This document shows positions 45,118 through 54,757 of a stretch of 64,000 bases of DNA, piece by piece; the stretch's first letter is position 1, and every line of letters starts with the position of its first letter. The position numbers and the translations under genes are program-made. Below the pieces are notes generated by a model. That model saw only the letters and a program-made list of their open reading frames with translations. It had not been told where the DNA came from and searched no databases. This DNA comes from Escherichia sp. E4742. Lineage in GTDB: Bacteria > Pseudomonadota > Gammaproteobacteria > Enterobacterales > Enterobacteriaceae. The stretch covers positions 1,364,001-1,428,000 of the forward strand of contig NZ_CP040443.1 of the NCBI RefSeq assembly GCF_005843885.1. Direction: 5' to 3'.

Positions 45118-45693
45118 ATGAAGGCATTATCGCCAATCGCAGTCCTTATTTCCGCGCTGCTGTTGCAAGGTTGTGTTGCCGCTGCCGTTGTGGGTACTGC
45201 TGCTGTGGGTACCAAAGCCGCAACTGACCCACGCAGTGTCGGTACCCAGGTGGACGATGGTACTCTGGAAGTGCGCGTGAACAGCGCATTGTCGAAAGAC
45301 GAACAGATTAAGAAAGAAGCGCGTATTAATGTAACGGCCTATCAGGGCAAAGTGCTGCTGGTTGGGCAGTCACCAAACTCTGAGCTTTCGGCTCGCGCCA
45401 AACAGATTGCTATGGGCGTAGATGGCGCGAATGAAGTGTATAACGAGATTCGTCAGGGCCAGCCAATTGGTCTGGGCGAAGCATCTAACGATACGTGGAT
45501 CACCACCAAAGTGCGTTCGCAGCTCTTAACCAGCGATCTGGTGAAATCGTCCAACGTGAAAGTGACCACCGAAAATGGTGAAGTGTTCCTGATGGGGCTG
45601 GTGACTGAACGTGAAGCGAAAGCGGCAGCAGATATTGCCAGCCGGGTTAGCGGCGTGAAGCGTGTAACCACAGCGTTTACGTTTATTAAATAG
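45118..45693 (+). CDS. dolP: Division/outer-membrane lipoprotein DolP (YraP)
   Basis: A 191-residue outer-membrane lipoprotein with two BON domains, localising to division sites and supporting envelope integrity and BAM function. Lipobox LLLQGC with Cys19. BON1 is at about 45-115 (TLEVRVNSALSKDEQIKK) and BON2 at about 120-190 (WITTKVRSQLLTSDLVKSSNVKV). It is regulated by sigma E in E. coli. An AAGGAG site lies before the ATG, 9 bp after diaA. Confidence 0.96.
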   Translation: MKALSPIAVLISALLLQGCVAAAVVGTAAVGTKAATDPRSVGTQVDDGTLEVRVNSALSKDEQIKKEARINVTAYQGKVLLVGQSPNSELSARAKQIAMGVDGANEVYNEIRQGQPIGLGEASNDTWITTKVRSQLLTSDLVKSSNVKVTTENGEVFLMGLVTEREAKAAADIASRVSGVKRVTTAFTFIK

Positions 45694-45707
45694 CAGCCCC
45701 TTGTAAT

Positions 45708-45856
45708 GCCTGATGCGACGCTTGCCGCGTCTTATCAGGCCTACAACGACTACAACGATGCAAACCGTAGGTCGGATAAGGCGTTTACGCCGCATCCGAC
45801 TGCCGTTGCCTGATGCGACGCTTGCGCGTCTTATCAGGCCTACAACGCCGCATCCA
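45708..45856. repeat. REP cluster between dolP and yraQ
   Basis: Three REP units in alternating directions (GCCTGATGCGACGCTTGCCGCG, GGATAAGGCGTTTACGCCGCATCC, GCCTGATGCGACGCTTGCGCG) between two convergent genes. The intergenic space is otherwise empty and the array probably doubles as a transcription barrier. Confidence 0.9.
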
Positions 45857-45873
45857 ACATGTTTTCCCTCGAA

Positions 45874-46914
45874 TCAGGCCAACAGCGCCAGACTACCGAC
45901 AATCACACCAGATACCGCCACCATCGCCCCCGTCAGCCATAAGGCTTTCGCCGGAAACGCTTTACGCAACATTATCAGCGACGGCAAACTTACCGCCGGG
46001 AGCGTCATCAACAATGCCAGCGCCGGAGCAGTTCCCATACCTGCCAGCATCATCGTTTGCACAATTGGAATTTCTGCCGCCGTCGGAATGACAAACAAGC
46101 ATCCTGCTACCGCCATCGCCACCACCCACATCAGGCTGTTATCGACAGCACCATCGGCATGGGGGAATAACCAGACGCGAGCGGCACCCAACGCCAGAAC
46201 TGCAAGGATGTAAACCGGGATCGTACTCCAGAAAAGCGTCCATAGCGCCCTGCCCCAGCGGCTAAAAAACCCGCCCTGCGATTCCGGTATGTCAATTTCG
46301 ACTGGTGCCTGCGTTTGCGGTGTTTCACGCACCCATTTTTGCACCAACGTCGCAATCAGCAACACCATCACCAGCCCCGCCACCAGACGAATCGCGGCAA
46401 AGCCCCAGCCAAGGACAAACCCCATAAACACCAGCGTCGCCGGGTTTAACAACGGATTCCCCATCCAGAATGCCAGCGCACCGCCCATCGACACCTGCTG
46501 ACGACGCATTCCCGCCGCGACCGGAGCCGCACAGCAGGTACACATCATGCCCGGCAGCGAAAACAGCGTTCCCAGCAGCGTGCCGCGAAAGCGCGATTGC
46601 CCAAGCGTGCGCAGCAGCCAGTCACGCGGGATCAGCACCTGAATCAACGAGCCGAGGATCACCCCCAGCACCGCCGCTTTCCATACTGCGAGGAAATAGA
46701 TCATCGCGTAATCCCACGCCGCCTTCCACGGATTAGCATCCGCCTGCGCCAGGATAGATTTACCGATGCTGTGGGTTTCGGCGGCGGTAAACGCTTTGCC
46801 GTAGTAGGGTTGCCATTTCACATACCAAAGTCCGGCAATGACAACGAGAAAGAAAAGCGCGGGTTTCCACCACTGAATGGGCGTTGCCGCCTGAGATGAA
46901 GACTGACCAGTCAT
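45874..46914 (-). CDS. yraQ: Putative permease YraQ
   Basis: A 346-residue inner-membrane protein of the ArsP/UPF0718 permease family (two-part permease domain). Eight or more spans are predicted. The repeated signature MCTCCAAPVAAGMRRQQVSMGGALAFWMGNPLLNP (with a cysteine cluster) and the C-terminal IPTAAEIPIVQTM are the two half-site motifs of the family. The substrate is not known; the Cys cluster suggests a thiol- or metal-linked solute. Confidence 0.93.
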   Translation of the reverse strand: MTGQSSSQAATPIQWWKPALFFLVVIAGLWYVKWQPYYGKAFTAAETHSIGKSILAQADANPWKAAWDYAMIYFLAVWKAAVLGVILGSLIQVLIPRDWLLRTLGQSRFRGTLLGTLFSLPGMMCTCCAAPVAAGMRRQQVSMGGALAFWMGNPLLNPATLVFMGFVLGWGFAAIRLVAGLVMVLLIATLVQKWVRETPQTQAPVEIDIPESQGGFFSRWGRALWTLFWSTIPVYILAVLALGAARVWLFPHADGAVDNSLMWVVAMAVAGCLFVIPTAAEIPIVQTMMLAGMGTAPALALLMTLPAVSLPSLIMLRKAFPAKALWLTGAMVAVSGVIVGSLALLA

Positions 46915-46986
46915 AGCATTCCCCAGGAATAAGTTATGATAATTGAGCGCGTGAATATTACGCTCACTATCAATTCTTGGGAATAA

Positions 46987-47632
<646 letters not shown>

Positions 47633-47712
47633 TTACAGAATTGTCCGCCTTGCGCTCCCCGGTACATGCACCAGGCTTAATAGTCTACGAGGTAATTATC
47701 CCCGATTGTGGA

Positions 47713-48247
<535 letters not shown>

Positions 48248-48268
<21 letters not shown>

Positions 48269-48691
48269 GCCGCGTAACCAAATCATTTTTTTACCAAAGC
48301 CCAGCGTGTTGTCGGTGAATTTGATTTCATCGAGTCGGATTTCCCACACCGGTGCCGACAGCATTCTGGCAACCGGAAAGCGACGATTGTACGCCTGGCG
48401 CGCAAGGTCGCTTTCCTCACCTTCCAGTCTGCGGATCTCACCTTTAAACTGCACGCCGCGAATTAACGCTACCGTTTTCGGCTGACCGTTTACCGTTCCG
48501 GCAACCGCCGCCTGCGGCCCGCTCATCTGCGCGTGACGCGTTTTTTCTTCCGTCAAAATGTAGAAGGCAACTTTCTGCGCATCAAAAAGATAAAAGGCAT
48601 TGGCGCACCACAGTTCCCCTTCCTGCTGCACACACCAGGTGACAACATGTTGTTTTGCCAGCCAACGGCTGATGGCGGTGAGTGTTTCCAT
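48248..48691 (-). CDS. yhbP: FMN-binding-fold protein YhbP
   Basis: A 147-residue protein of the UPF0306 family, with a pyridoxamine-5'-phosphate-oxidase-like split-barrel fold predicted from the pattern WLAKQHVVTWCVQQEGELWCANAFYLFD and the VAGTVNGQPKTVALIRGVQFKGEI core. Function is unknown. It is convergent with and overlaps yhbO, and is divergent from yhbQ. Confidence 0.92.
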
Positions 48692-48741
48692 TGCTGTTCT
48701 CTTTTATACTGTGGACCAGACCTTAACATGTGACGCAGACG

Positions 48742-49044
48742 ATGACACCCTGGTTTCTTTACTTGATCCGTACCGCCGACAATAAGCTTTATACCGGGAT
48801 CACCACGGATGTTGAACGCCGCTATCAGCAACACCAGAGCGGCAAAGGAGCAAAAGCACTGCGTGGAAAAGGAGAGCTGACACTGGAATTTTTCGCGCTG
48901 GTTGGCGACCGTTCGCTGGCACTACGGGCAGAATATCGCGTTAAGCAACTGACAAAACGGCAAAAAGAGCGTCTGGTAGCGGAAGGCACAGGGTTTGCAG
49001 AGTTATTAAGGAGTCTGCAAACCCCGGAGATTAAAAGCGATTGA
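48742..49044 (+). CDS. yhbQ: GIY-YIG domain protein YhbQ
   Basis: A 100-residue stand-alone GIY-YIG nuclease-domain protein. The signature YLIRTADNKLYTGITTDVERRYQQH has the GIY-like (LYTGIT) and YLI parts, followed by Arg and a KGAKALRGK stretch. In E. coli it is linked to DNA damage or UV response. The start at 48742 (MTPWFLY) is the family start. It overlaps yhbS by 14 bp at the convergent end. Confidence 0.93.
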   Translation: MTPWFLYLIRTADNKLYTGITTDVERRYQQHQSGKGAKALRGKGELTLEFFALVGDRSLALRAEYRVKQLTKRQKERLVAEGTGFAELLRSLQTPEIKSD

Positions 49045-49534
49045 AGTGATCGTGATACTCAACCAGCCCGGTTACGCCGTTCAGCGCGTCATCTGCTAAA
49101 CGATGTACCTGGAAGGCGCTTTCAGTGCCCGGCCAGCGGCAACGCAGATCGTGATGCGCCGCCAGTTCAAAGCCGAAACGGCTGTACAGCGCCGGATCGC
49201 CCAGCGTCACCACTGCGGCATAGCCAAACTCATTAAGCGAATCGAGTCCTTCATAGACCAGTTGGCGTGCCAGCCCTTGCCCACGGTATTTTTCATCAAC
49301 CGCCAGCGGTGCCATGCCAACCCATTGCAGGTCTTCGCCCTGCACATCTACCGGACTAAATGCCACATAGCCAATGACCTGACCTTCGTCATCTGTCGCC
49401 ACCAGCCCCAGCGTCAGAAAGCCATCTTCACGCAGATCGTGAACCAGCTTCGCTTCCGCATCGCTTTCGAATGAACGACGCAGCAGGGCATCAATACCCG
49501 GCGCATCAATGGGAATTTCTACTCGAATTAGCAT
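49031..49534 (-). CDS. yhbS: GNAT-family N-acetyltransferase YhbS
   Basis: A 167-residue GNAT protein. The acetyl-CoA-binding motif A is VDEKYRGQGLARQLVYEGLDSL (about residues 78-98), with motif B in VTLGDPALYSRFGF. Its substrate is unknown; E. coli YhbS has been linked to glyceraldehyde-3-phosphate dehydrogenase acetylation-type roles only loosely. It overlaps ubiT by 7 bp and forms an operon with it on the minus strand. Confidence 0.92.
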   Translation of the reverse strand: MLIRVEIPIDAPGIDALLRRSFESDAEAKLVHDLREDGFLTLGLVATDDEGQVIGYVAFSPVDVQGEDLQWVGMAPLAVDEKYRGQGLARQLVYEGLDSLNEFGYAAVVTLGDPALYSRFGFELAAHHDLRCRWPGTESAFQVHRLADDALNGVTGLVEYHDHFNRF

Positions 49535-50052
49535 GGTTCACCTACCGATGTCTGTTTGGTTTCAGGCGCGGTTTTCATTCCCGCCTCAACAAAATCCGCC
49601 AGTTGCAGCAGCATCATACGTAAGGCTTTCGGCATCTGCTCCAGTTCAATGGCGTCCATCAGGTTTTTCACATACAGCCCCAGCTCCGTATCGCCTTCAA
49701 TCATCAGCCGACGCTGGAAGAAGAGCGTGTCTGGATCTTGTTTACGCGCCGCAATCATCAGCAGATCGCTGGCGTCGGCACTAAAACTCACATCAGCTTG
49801 CGCGTTCTGGCTGACCACCAGTTTGCCATTCACCACCGAGGTAAACCATTGCAGGTCAATATCACGCACATGAATACTTAACCAGCGGCCTTCAAGAAAC
49901 TCCAGCTCGCCATCGTCCAGCGCCTGGCGGAATTGCCAGCTTAAGACTTGCTCAAGAACCTGGCGTTTAAGCGCAAATGGCGTCAGTTTTACCGGTACAC
50001 TCAACAGAGATGGCCCCAAATGCACAATGCGGGAACGCAGTTTATCCAACAC
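49528..50052 (-). CDS. ubiT: Anaerobic ubiquinone accessory factor UbiT (YhbT)
   Basis: A 174-residue SCP2-domain protein that binds lipid and supports O2-independent ubiquinone synthesis together with UbiU and UbiV. The SCP2 core is WFTSVVNGKLVVSQNAQADVSFSADASDLLMIAARK. A GTG at 50052 with AGGGAG 8 bp upstream is preferred; an in-frame ATG at 50076 would add eight residues. It is divergent from ubiU across about 208 bp that hold the control region, in E. coli Fnr-dependent for ubiUV. Confidence 0.93.
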   Translation of the reverse strand: MLDKLRSRIVHLGPSLLSVPVKLTPFALKRQVLEQVLSWQFRQALDDGELEFLEGRWLSIHVRDIDLQWFTSVVNGKLVVSQNAQADVSFSADASDLLMIAARKQDPDTLFFQRRLMIEGDTELGLYVKNLMDAIELEQMPKALRMMLLQLADFVEAGMKTAPETKQTSVGEPC

Positions 50053-50260
50053 GAGTTTTACTCCCTGCTTCAACAATCATCCTATTTTGCCATATTGGAA
50101 AAATAACATAGCGGTATAAATCAACAATTCCATATGAAATTGCTGCTACCACCAATACAACTTTAACTGCCTTAAATCAAAAATTGTCGCAGCAGGGTTA
50201 ACTAAAATCCCAGTTCGTTAACATTTTTGCGCTTTGACTGCGCAACCTTCAGGAAAAATT
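50053..50260. promoter_or_regulatory. Divergent ubiT/ubiU control region
   Basis: 208 bp, AT-rich around 50090-50200. In E. coli ubiUV are induced without oxygen via Fnr. An Fnr-like half-palindrome (TTAAATCAAAAA near 50173) is visible but not a clean TTGAT-N4-ATCAA box; I leave the site undecided. Confidence 0.4.
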
Positions 50261-51256
50261 ATGGAGCTGCTCTGCCCTGCCGGAAATCTCCCGGCGCTTA
50301 AGGCGGCCATCGAAAACGGCGCAGATGCTGTTTATATCGGGCTAAAAGATGATACTAATGCCCGTCACTTCGCCGGCCTTAACTTTACCGAGAAAAAATT
50401 GCAGGAAGCGGTGAGTTTTGTTCATCAACATCACCGCAAACTTCACATCGCAATTAACACTTTTGCACATCCGGACGGTTACGCCCGTTGGCAGCGCGCC
50501 GTGGATATGGCGGCGCAGCTGGGTGCCGACGCGCTGATCCTCGCCGACCTCGCCATGCTGGAGTACGCCGCCGAGCGATACCCACATATTGAGCGTCACG
50601 TATCGGTGCAGGCTTCGGCGACCAATGAAGAGGCGATTAACTTTTATCATCGTCATTTTGACGTTGCTCGCGTGGTGCTGCCGCGCGTGTTGTCGATTCA
50701 TCAGGTGAAACAGCTGGCACGGGTCACACCTGTACCGCTGGAAGTGTTCGCTTTCGGCAGCCTGTGCATTATGTCGGAAGGTCGTTGCTATCTGTCGTCG
50801 TATCTGACGGGTGAGTCGCCCAACACCGTGGGCGCGTGTTCTCCGGCCCGCTTCGTGCGCTGGCAACAAACGCCGCAGGGGCTGGAATCCCGCCTGAACG
50901 AAGTGCTGATCGACCGTTATCAGGACGGCGAAAACGCAGGTTATCCGACGTTGTGTAAAGGGCGTTATCTGGTGGACGGCGAGCGTTATCACGCGCTGGA
51001 AGAACCAACCAGTCTCAATACCCTGGAACTGCTGCCGGAGTTAATGGCGGCGAATATTGCTTCGGTGAAAATTGAAGGCCGCCAGCGTAGCCCGGCGTAT
51101 GTCAGCCAGGTGGCGAAAGTCTGGCGTCAGGCTATCGACCGTTGTAAGGCCGATCCGCAAAACTTCATACCGCAAAGCGCGTGGATGGAGACGCTCGGGT
51201 CGATGTCCGAAGGCACGCAGACCACCCTTGGCGCGTATCACCGTAAATGGCAGTGA
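50261..51256 (+). CDS. ubiU: O2-independent ubiquinone hydroxylation protein UbiU (YhbU)
   Basis: A U32-family protein, 331 residues, that with UbiV hydroxylates ubiquinone precursors without oxygen, using prephenate as donor of the hydroxyl group. The four [4Fe-4S] cysteines are in place: Cys169 (GSLCIMSEGRC), Cys176, Cys193 (VGACSPAR) and Cys232 (PTLCKGRY). AGGAAA precedes the ATG at 50261. It is followed 8 bp later by ubiV. Confidence 0.96.
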   Translation: MELLCPAGNLPALKAAIENGADAVYIGLKDDTNARHFAGLNFTEKKLQEAVSFVHQHHRKLHIAINTFAHPDGYARWQRAVDMAAQLGADALILADLAMLEYAAERYPHIERHVSVQASATNEEAINFYHRHFDVARVVLPRVLSIHQVKQLARVTPVPLEVFAFGSLCIMSEGRCYLSSYLTGESPNTVGACSPARFVRWQQTPQGLESRLNEVLIDRYQDGENAGYPTLCKGRYLVDGERYHALEEPTSLNTLELLPELMAANIASVKIEGRQRSPAYVSQVAKVWRQAIDRCKADPQNFIPQSAWMETLGSMSEGTQTTLGAYHRKWQ

Positions 51257-51264
51257 GAAAAGCA

Positions 51265-52143
51265 ATGAAATATTCCTTAGGGCCAGTGCTGTGGTACTGG
51301 CCAAAAGAGACGCTGGAAGAATTTTATCAGCAGGCCGCCGCCAGCAGCGCCGACGTGATTTATCTTGGTGAAGCGGTATGCAGCAAGCGCCGGGCAACTA
51401 AAGTTGGCGACTGGCTGGAGATGGCTAAATCGCTCGCCGGAAGTGGCAAGCAGATTGTGCTCTCCACGCTGGCGCTGGTGCAGGCATCCTCCGAACTGGG
51501 CGAACTGAAACGCTATGTTGAGAACGGTGAGTTTCTGATTGAAGCCAGCGATCTCGGCGTGGTGAATATGTGCGCTGAGCGCAAACTGCCGTTCGTCGCC
51601 GGGCATGCGCTGAACTGCTACAACGCGGTGACGCTGAAAATATTGCTTAAACAGGGCATGATGCGCTGGTGTATGCCGGTGGAGCTTTCCCGCGACTGGC
51701 TGGTGAATCTGCTTAATCAGTGCGATGAACTGGGCATTCGCAACCAGTTTGAAGTGGAAGTCTTGAGCTACGGTCATCTGCCGCTGGCCTACTCCGCCCG
51801 CTGCTTTACCGCGCGTTCGGAAGACCGCCCGAAAGATGAGTGTGAAACCTGCTGCATTAAGTATCCGAACGGGCGCAACGTGCTGTCGCAGGAAAACCAA
51901 CAAGTGTTTGTACTTAACGGAATTCAGACCATGAGCGGCTACGTGTACAACCTCGGTAACGACCTGGCATCCATGCAGGGGCTGGTCGATGTGGTCCGCC
52001 TGTCACCGCAGGGTACTGACACTTTCGCGATGCTCGACGCCTTCCGCGCCAATGAAAATGGCGCTGCGCCACTGCCGTTGACGGCAAACAGCGATTGTAA
52101 CGGCTACTGGAGACGGCTGGCCGGGCTGGAGCTGCAAGCGTAA
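51265..52143 (+). CDS. ubiV: O2-independent ubiquinone hydroxylation protein UbiV (YhbV)
   Basis: The 292-residue U32-family partner of UbiU. Cluster cysteines are Cys39 (GEAVCSKRR), one in YSARCFTARS and two in DECETCCIKY. The start at 51265 (MKYSLGPVLWYWP) is the family start and directly follows ubiU; an upstream extension overlapping ubiU is not real. Confidence 0.96.
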   Translation: MKYSLGPVLWYWPKETLEEFYQQAAASSADVIYLGEAVCSKRRATKVGDWLEMAKSLAGSGKQIVLSTLALVQASSELGELKRYVENGEFLIEASDLGVVNMCAERKLPFVAGHALNCYNAVTLKILLKQGMMRWCMPVELSRDWLVNLLNQCDELGIRNQFEVEVLSYGHLPLAYSARCFTARSEDRPKDECETCCIKYPNGRNVLSQENQQVFVLNGIQTMSGYVYNLGNDLASMQGLVDVVRLSPQGTDTFAMLDAFRANENGAAPLPLTANSDCNGYWRRLAGLELQA

Positions 52144-52223
52144 GTAAATAGCTCACTTTGTTAACAACTTTAACTACTCTTTAATGCAGTATTAAAGATT
52201 AATCGGTAACAAAGTGAGCTGTT

Positions 52224-53231
52224 ATGACTGATAAAACCATTCCGTTTTCGCTACTCGATCTGGCCCCCATTCCCGAAGGTTCTTCAGCGCGAGAAGCGTT
52301 CTCCCACTCTCTCGATCTCGCCCGTCTGGCTGAAAAGCGCGGCTATCATCGCTACTGGCTGGCGGAACACCACAATATGACCGGCATTGCCAGTGCTGCC
52401 ACATCGGTATTGATTGGCTATCTGGCGGCGAACACCACCACGCTGCATCTGGGTTCCGGCGGCGTGATGTTGCCGAATCACTCACCGTTGGTAATTGCCG
52501 AACAGTTTGGCACGCTCAATACGCTCTATCCGGGGCGAATCGATTTGGGGCTGGGTCGCGCGCCAGGCAGCGACCAGCGAACCATGATGGCTCTACGTCG
52601 TCATATGAGCGGCGATATTGATAATTTCCCCCGCGATGTTGCAGAGCTGGTGGACTGGTTTGACGCCCGCGATCCCAATCCGCATGTGCGTCCGGTGCCT
52701 GGCTATGGCGAGAAAATTCCCGTGTGGTTGTTAGGCTCCAGCCTTTACAGCGCACAACTGGCGGCACAGCTTGGCCTGCCGTTTGCGTTTGCCTCACACT
52801 TCGCGCCGGATATGCTGCTCCAGGCGCTGCATCTTTATCGCAGCAACTTCAAACCGTCAGCACGGCTGGAAAAACCGTACGCGATGGTGTGCATCAATAT
52901 TATCGCCGCCGACAGCAACCGCGATGCCGAATTCCTGTTTACCTCGATGCAGCAAGCCTTTGTGAAGCTGCGCCGTGGCGAAACCGGGCAACTGCCGCCG
53001 CCGATTCAGAATATGGATCAGTTCTGGTCGCCGTCTGAGCAGTATGGCGTGCAGCAGGCACTGAGTATGTCGCTGGTGGGCGATAAAGCGAAAGTGCGTC
53101 ATGGATTGCAGTCGATCCTGCGCGAAACCGACGCCGATGAGATTATGGTTAACGGGCAGATTTTCGATCACCAGGCGCGGCTGCATTCATTTGAGCTGGC
53201 AATGGATGTGAAGGAAGAGTTGTTGGGATAG
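52224..53231 (+). CDS. yhbW: Luciferase-like monooxygenase YhbW
   Basis: A 335-residue flavin-dependent luciferase-like family protein (TIM barrel, LLM fold), with the N-terminal LAPIPEGSSAREAF and the RYWLAEHHNM active-site-type segment and a GGVMLPNHSPL loop. The substrate is not known. Its neighbours ubiU and ubiV work on quinones, but a joint role is speculation. A short inverted repeat precedes it (AACAAAGTGAGCTG around 52207 with AGCTCACTTTGTTAAC at 52150). Confidence 0.93.
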   Translation: MTDKTIPFSLLDLAPIPEGSSAREAFSHSLDLARLAEKRGYHRYWLAEHHNMTGIASAATSVLIGYLAANTTTLHLGSGGVMLPNHSPLVIAEQFGTLNTLYPGRIDLGLGRAPGSDQRTMMALRRHMSGDIDNFPRDVAELVDWFDARDPNPHVRPVPGYGEKIPVWLLGSSLYSAQLAAQLGLPFAFASHFAPDMLLQALHLYRSNFKPSARLEKPYAMVCINIIAADSNRDAEFLFTSMQQAFVKLRRGETGQLPPPIQNMDQFWSPSEQYGVQQALSMSLVGDKAKVRHGLQSILRETDADEIMVNGQIFDHQARLHSFELAMDVKEELLG

Positions 53232-53245
53232 TGTGTTTTATTTTG

Positions 53246-53349
53246 TCGGATACGGCAGGAAGCCTTATCCGACCTGACAACGCGTTCTACGTAGGCCTGA
53301 TAAGAGAAGCGCATCAGGCATTGTGCAGGCAGCAGACATGTCGGATAAG
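53246..53349. repeat. BIME between yhbW and mtr
   Basis: Opposed REP elements (TGTCGGATACGGCAGGAAGCC, TAGGCCTGATAAGAGAAGCGCATCAGGC, then CATGTCGGATAAGGC) between two convergent genes. Confidence 0.85.
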
Positions 53350-53359
53350 GCACCGCTGA

Positions 53360-54604
53360 TTACTGATACACCGGCAGCAAATTAAAGCTCGATAAAATAT
53401 GGATCAATGCGTTACCAACGCCAAACACCAGAATCAGCACGATCATCGGTTTGCCGCCCCAGACGCGGAATTTCGGACTACCAAAGCGTTTACGTGATGC
53501 GCGGGCCAGCAACGCCGGAACTATTGCCGCCCAGATGGTAGCCGCTAAGCCAGCATAACCAATGGCATACAAGAATCCGTTCGGGAACAGCAGACCACCC
53601 ACAACAGGCGGTGCAAAGGTCAAGAGTGCCGTTTTAAAGCGTCCCAGAGCCGAGTCGTCGAAACCAAACAGATCTGCCAGATAGTCAAACAAACCCAGCG
53701 TAACGCCAAGGAACGAACTCGCTACCGCAAAGTTTGAGAACACCACCAACAACAGATCCAGACTACGGCTGTTCAGCACACCGCTTAACGCCTGTACCAG
53801 CACATCAATGTTGCCGCCCTTCTCCGCAATGCCGATAAACTCCGGACGTGGAATGTTACCCATCGTCGCCAGCAACCAGATGGTATACAGCGCCAGCGCC
53901 ATCAGCGTACCGTACACCAGGCATTTCACGATGGTTTTCGGATCTTTGCCGTAATACTTCATCAGGCTTGGCACGTTACCGTGATAACCAAACGACGCCA
54001 GGCAGAAAGGCAGGGTCATCAGCAAATACGGCGCATAAGACGCATTGCTTTCGGCGACGTTGAACAATGTCGCAGGCTGCACATGCCCCAGCAGGCTACC
54101 GAAGGTGAGGAAGAAGGTAATGACTTTCGCCCCCAGCACAATCGCCGTCATGCGGCTGACGGCTTTAGTGCTCAACCACACCACAAACGCCACCAACAGT
54201 GCAAAACCAAAACCCGCTGCCCGTGCCGGGACGTTCAGCGACATCTCCGCGAAAGTGTGATGCAAAATCGAACCGCTGGCAGAAATATAGGCGTAGGTCA
54301 GAATATAGAGCACAAAGGCAATAGATATGCCGTTGACCACGTTCCAGCCTTTGCCCAGCAAGTCTTTGGTGATGGTGTCAAAACTCGAACCGATTCGATA
54401 ATTCAGGTTAGCTTCCAGAATCATCAAGCCGGAATGCAGCATACAGAACCAGGTGAAGATCAGCGCCGCCATTGACCAGAAGAACCACGCACCGGACATA
54501 ACCACTGGCAGAGAAAACATCCCTGCGCCAATAATGGTGCCGCCGATAATCACCACGCCGCCAAGCAGCGACGGTGACGTTTGGGTGGTGGTTAGTGTTG
54601 CCAT
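53360..54604 (-). CDS. mtr: High-affinity tryptophan/indole:H+ symporter Mtr
   Basis: A 414-residue HAAAP-family inner-membrane transporter for tryptophan with 11 predicted spans. The first span (LLGGVVIIGGTIIGAGMFSLPV) carries the GAG permease motif. It is regulated by TrpR and TyrR in E. coli, and a TrpR operator lies just upstream at 54657-54676. Confidence 0.97.
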   Translation of the reverse strand: MATLTTTQTSPSLLGGVVIIGGTIIGAGMFSLPVVMSGAWFFWSMAALIFTWFCMLHSGLMILEANLNYRIGSSFDTITKDLLGKGWNVVNGISIAFVLYILTYAYISASGSILHHTFAEMSLNVPARAAGFGFALLVAFVVWLSTKAVSRMTAIVLGAKVITFFLTFGSLLGHVQPATLFNVAESNASYAPYLLMTLPFCLASFGYHGNVPSLMKYYGKDPKTIVKCLVYGTLMALALYTIWLLATMGNIPRPEFIGIAEKGGNIDVLVQALSGVLNSRSLDLLLVVFSNFAVASSFLGVTLGLFDYLADLFGFDDSALGRFKTALLTFAPPVVGGLLFPNGFLYAIGYAGLAATIWAAIVPALLARASRKRFGSPKFRVWGGKPMIVLILVFGVGNALIHILSSFNLLPVYQ

Positions 54605-54656
54605 GAGGGCTTCTCTCCAGTGAAAAATAGTGCGACTGCGTTGTTATGCATTGCAC

Positions 54657-54676
54657 TGTACCAGTACATGAGTACA
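54657..54676 (-). promoter_or_regulatory. TrpR operator of mtr
   Basis: TGTACCAGTACATGAGTACA (read on the plus strand), which on the minus strand reads TGTACTCATGTACTGGTACA. It fits the TrpR-operator type (GTACTAGTT-like core) known for mtr, placed about 53-72 bp before the mtr start. Confidence 0.8.
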
Positions 54677-54683
54677 AAAGACA

Positions 54684-54715
54684 GAAAAAAAGCCCCGATT
54701 GTTAAAATCGGGGCT
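54684..54715 (-). terminator. deaD terminator
   Basis: A perfect AGCCCCGATT / AATCGGGGCT stem (54691-54715) followed on the minus strand by TTTTTTT. A strong intrinsic terminator 42 bp after the deaD stop. Confidence 0.93.
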
Positions 54716-54757
54716 GTATATATTATTTTACAGATTGTTTTCGCTGTTCAGCGATGA

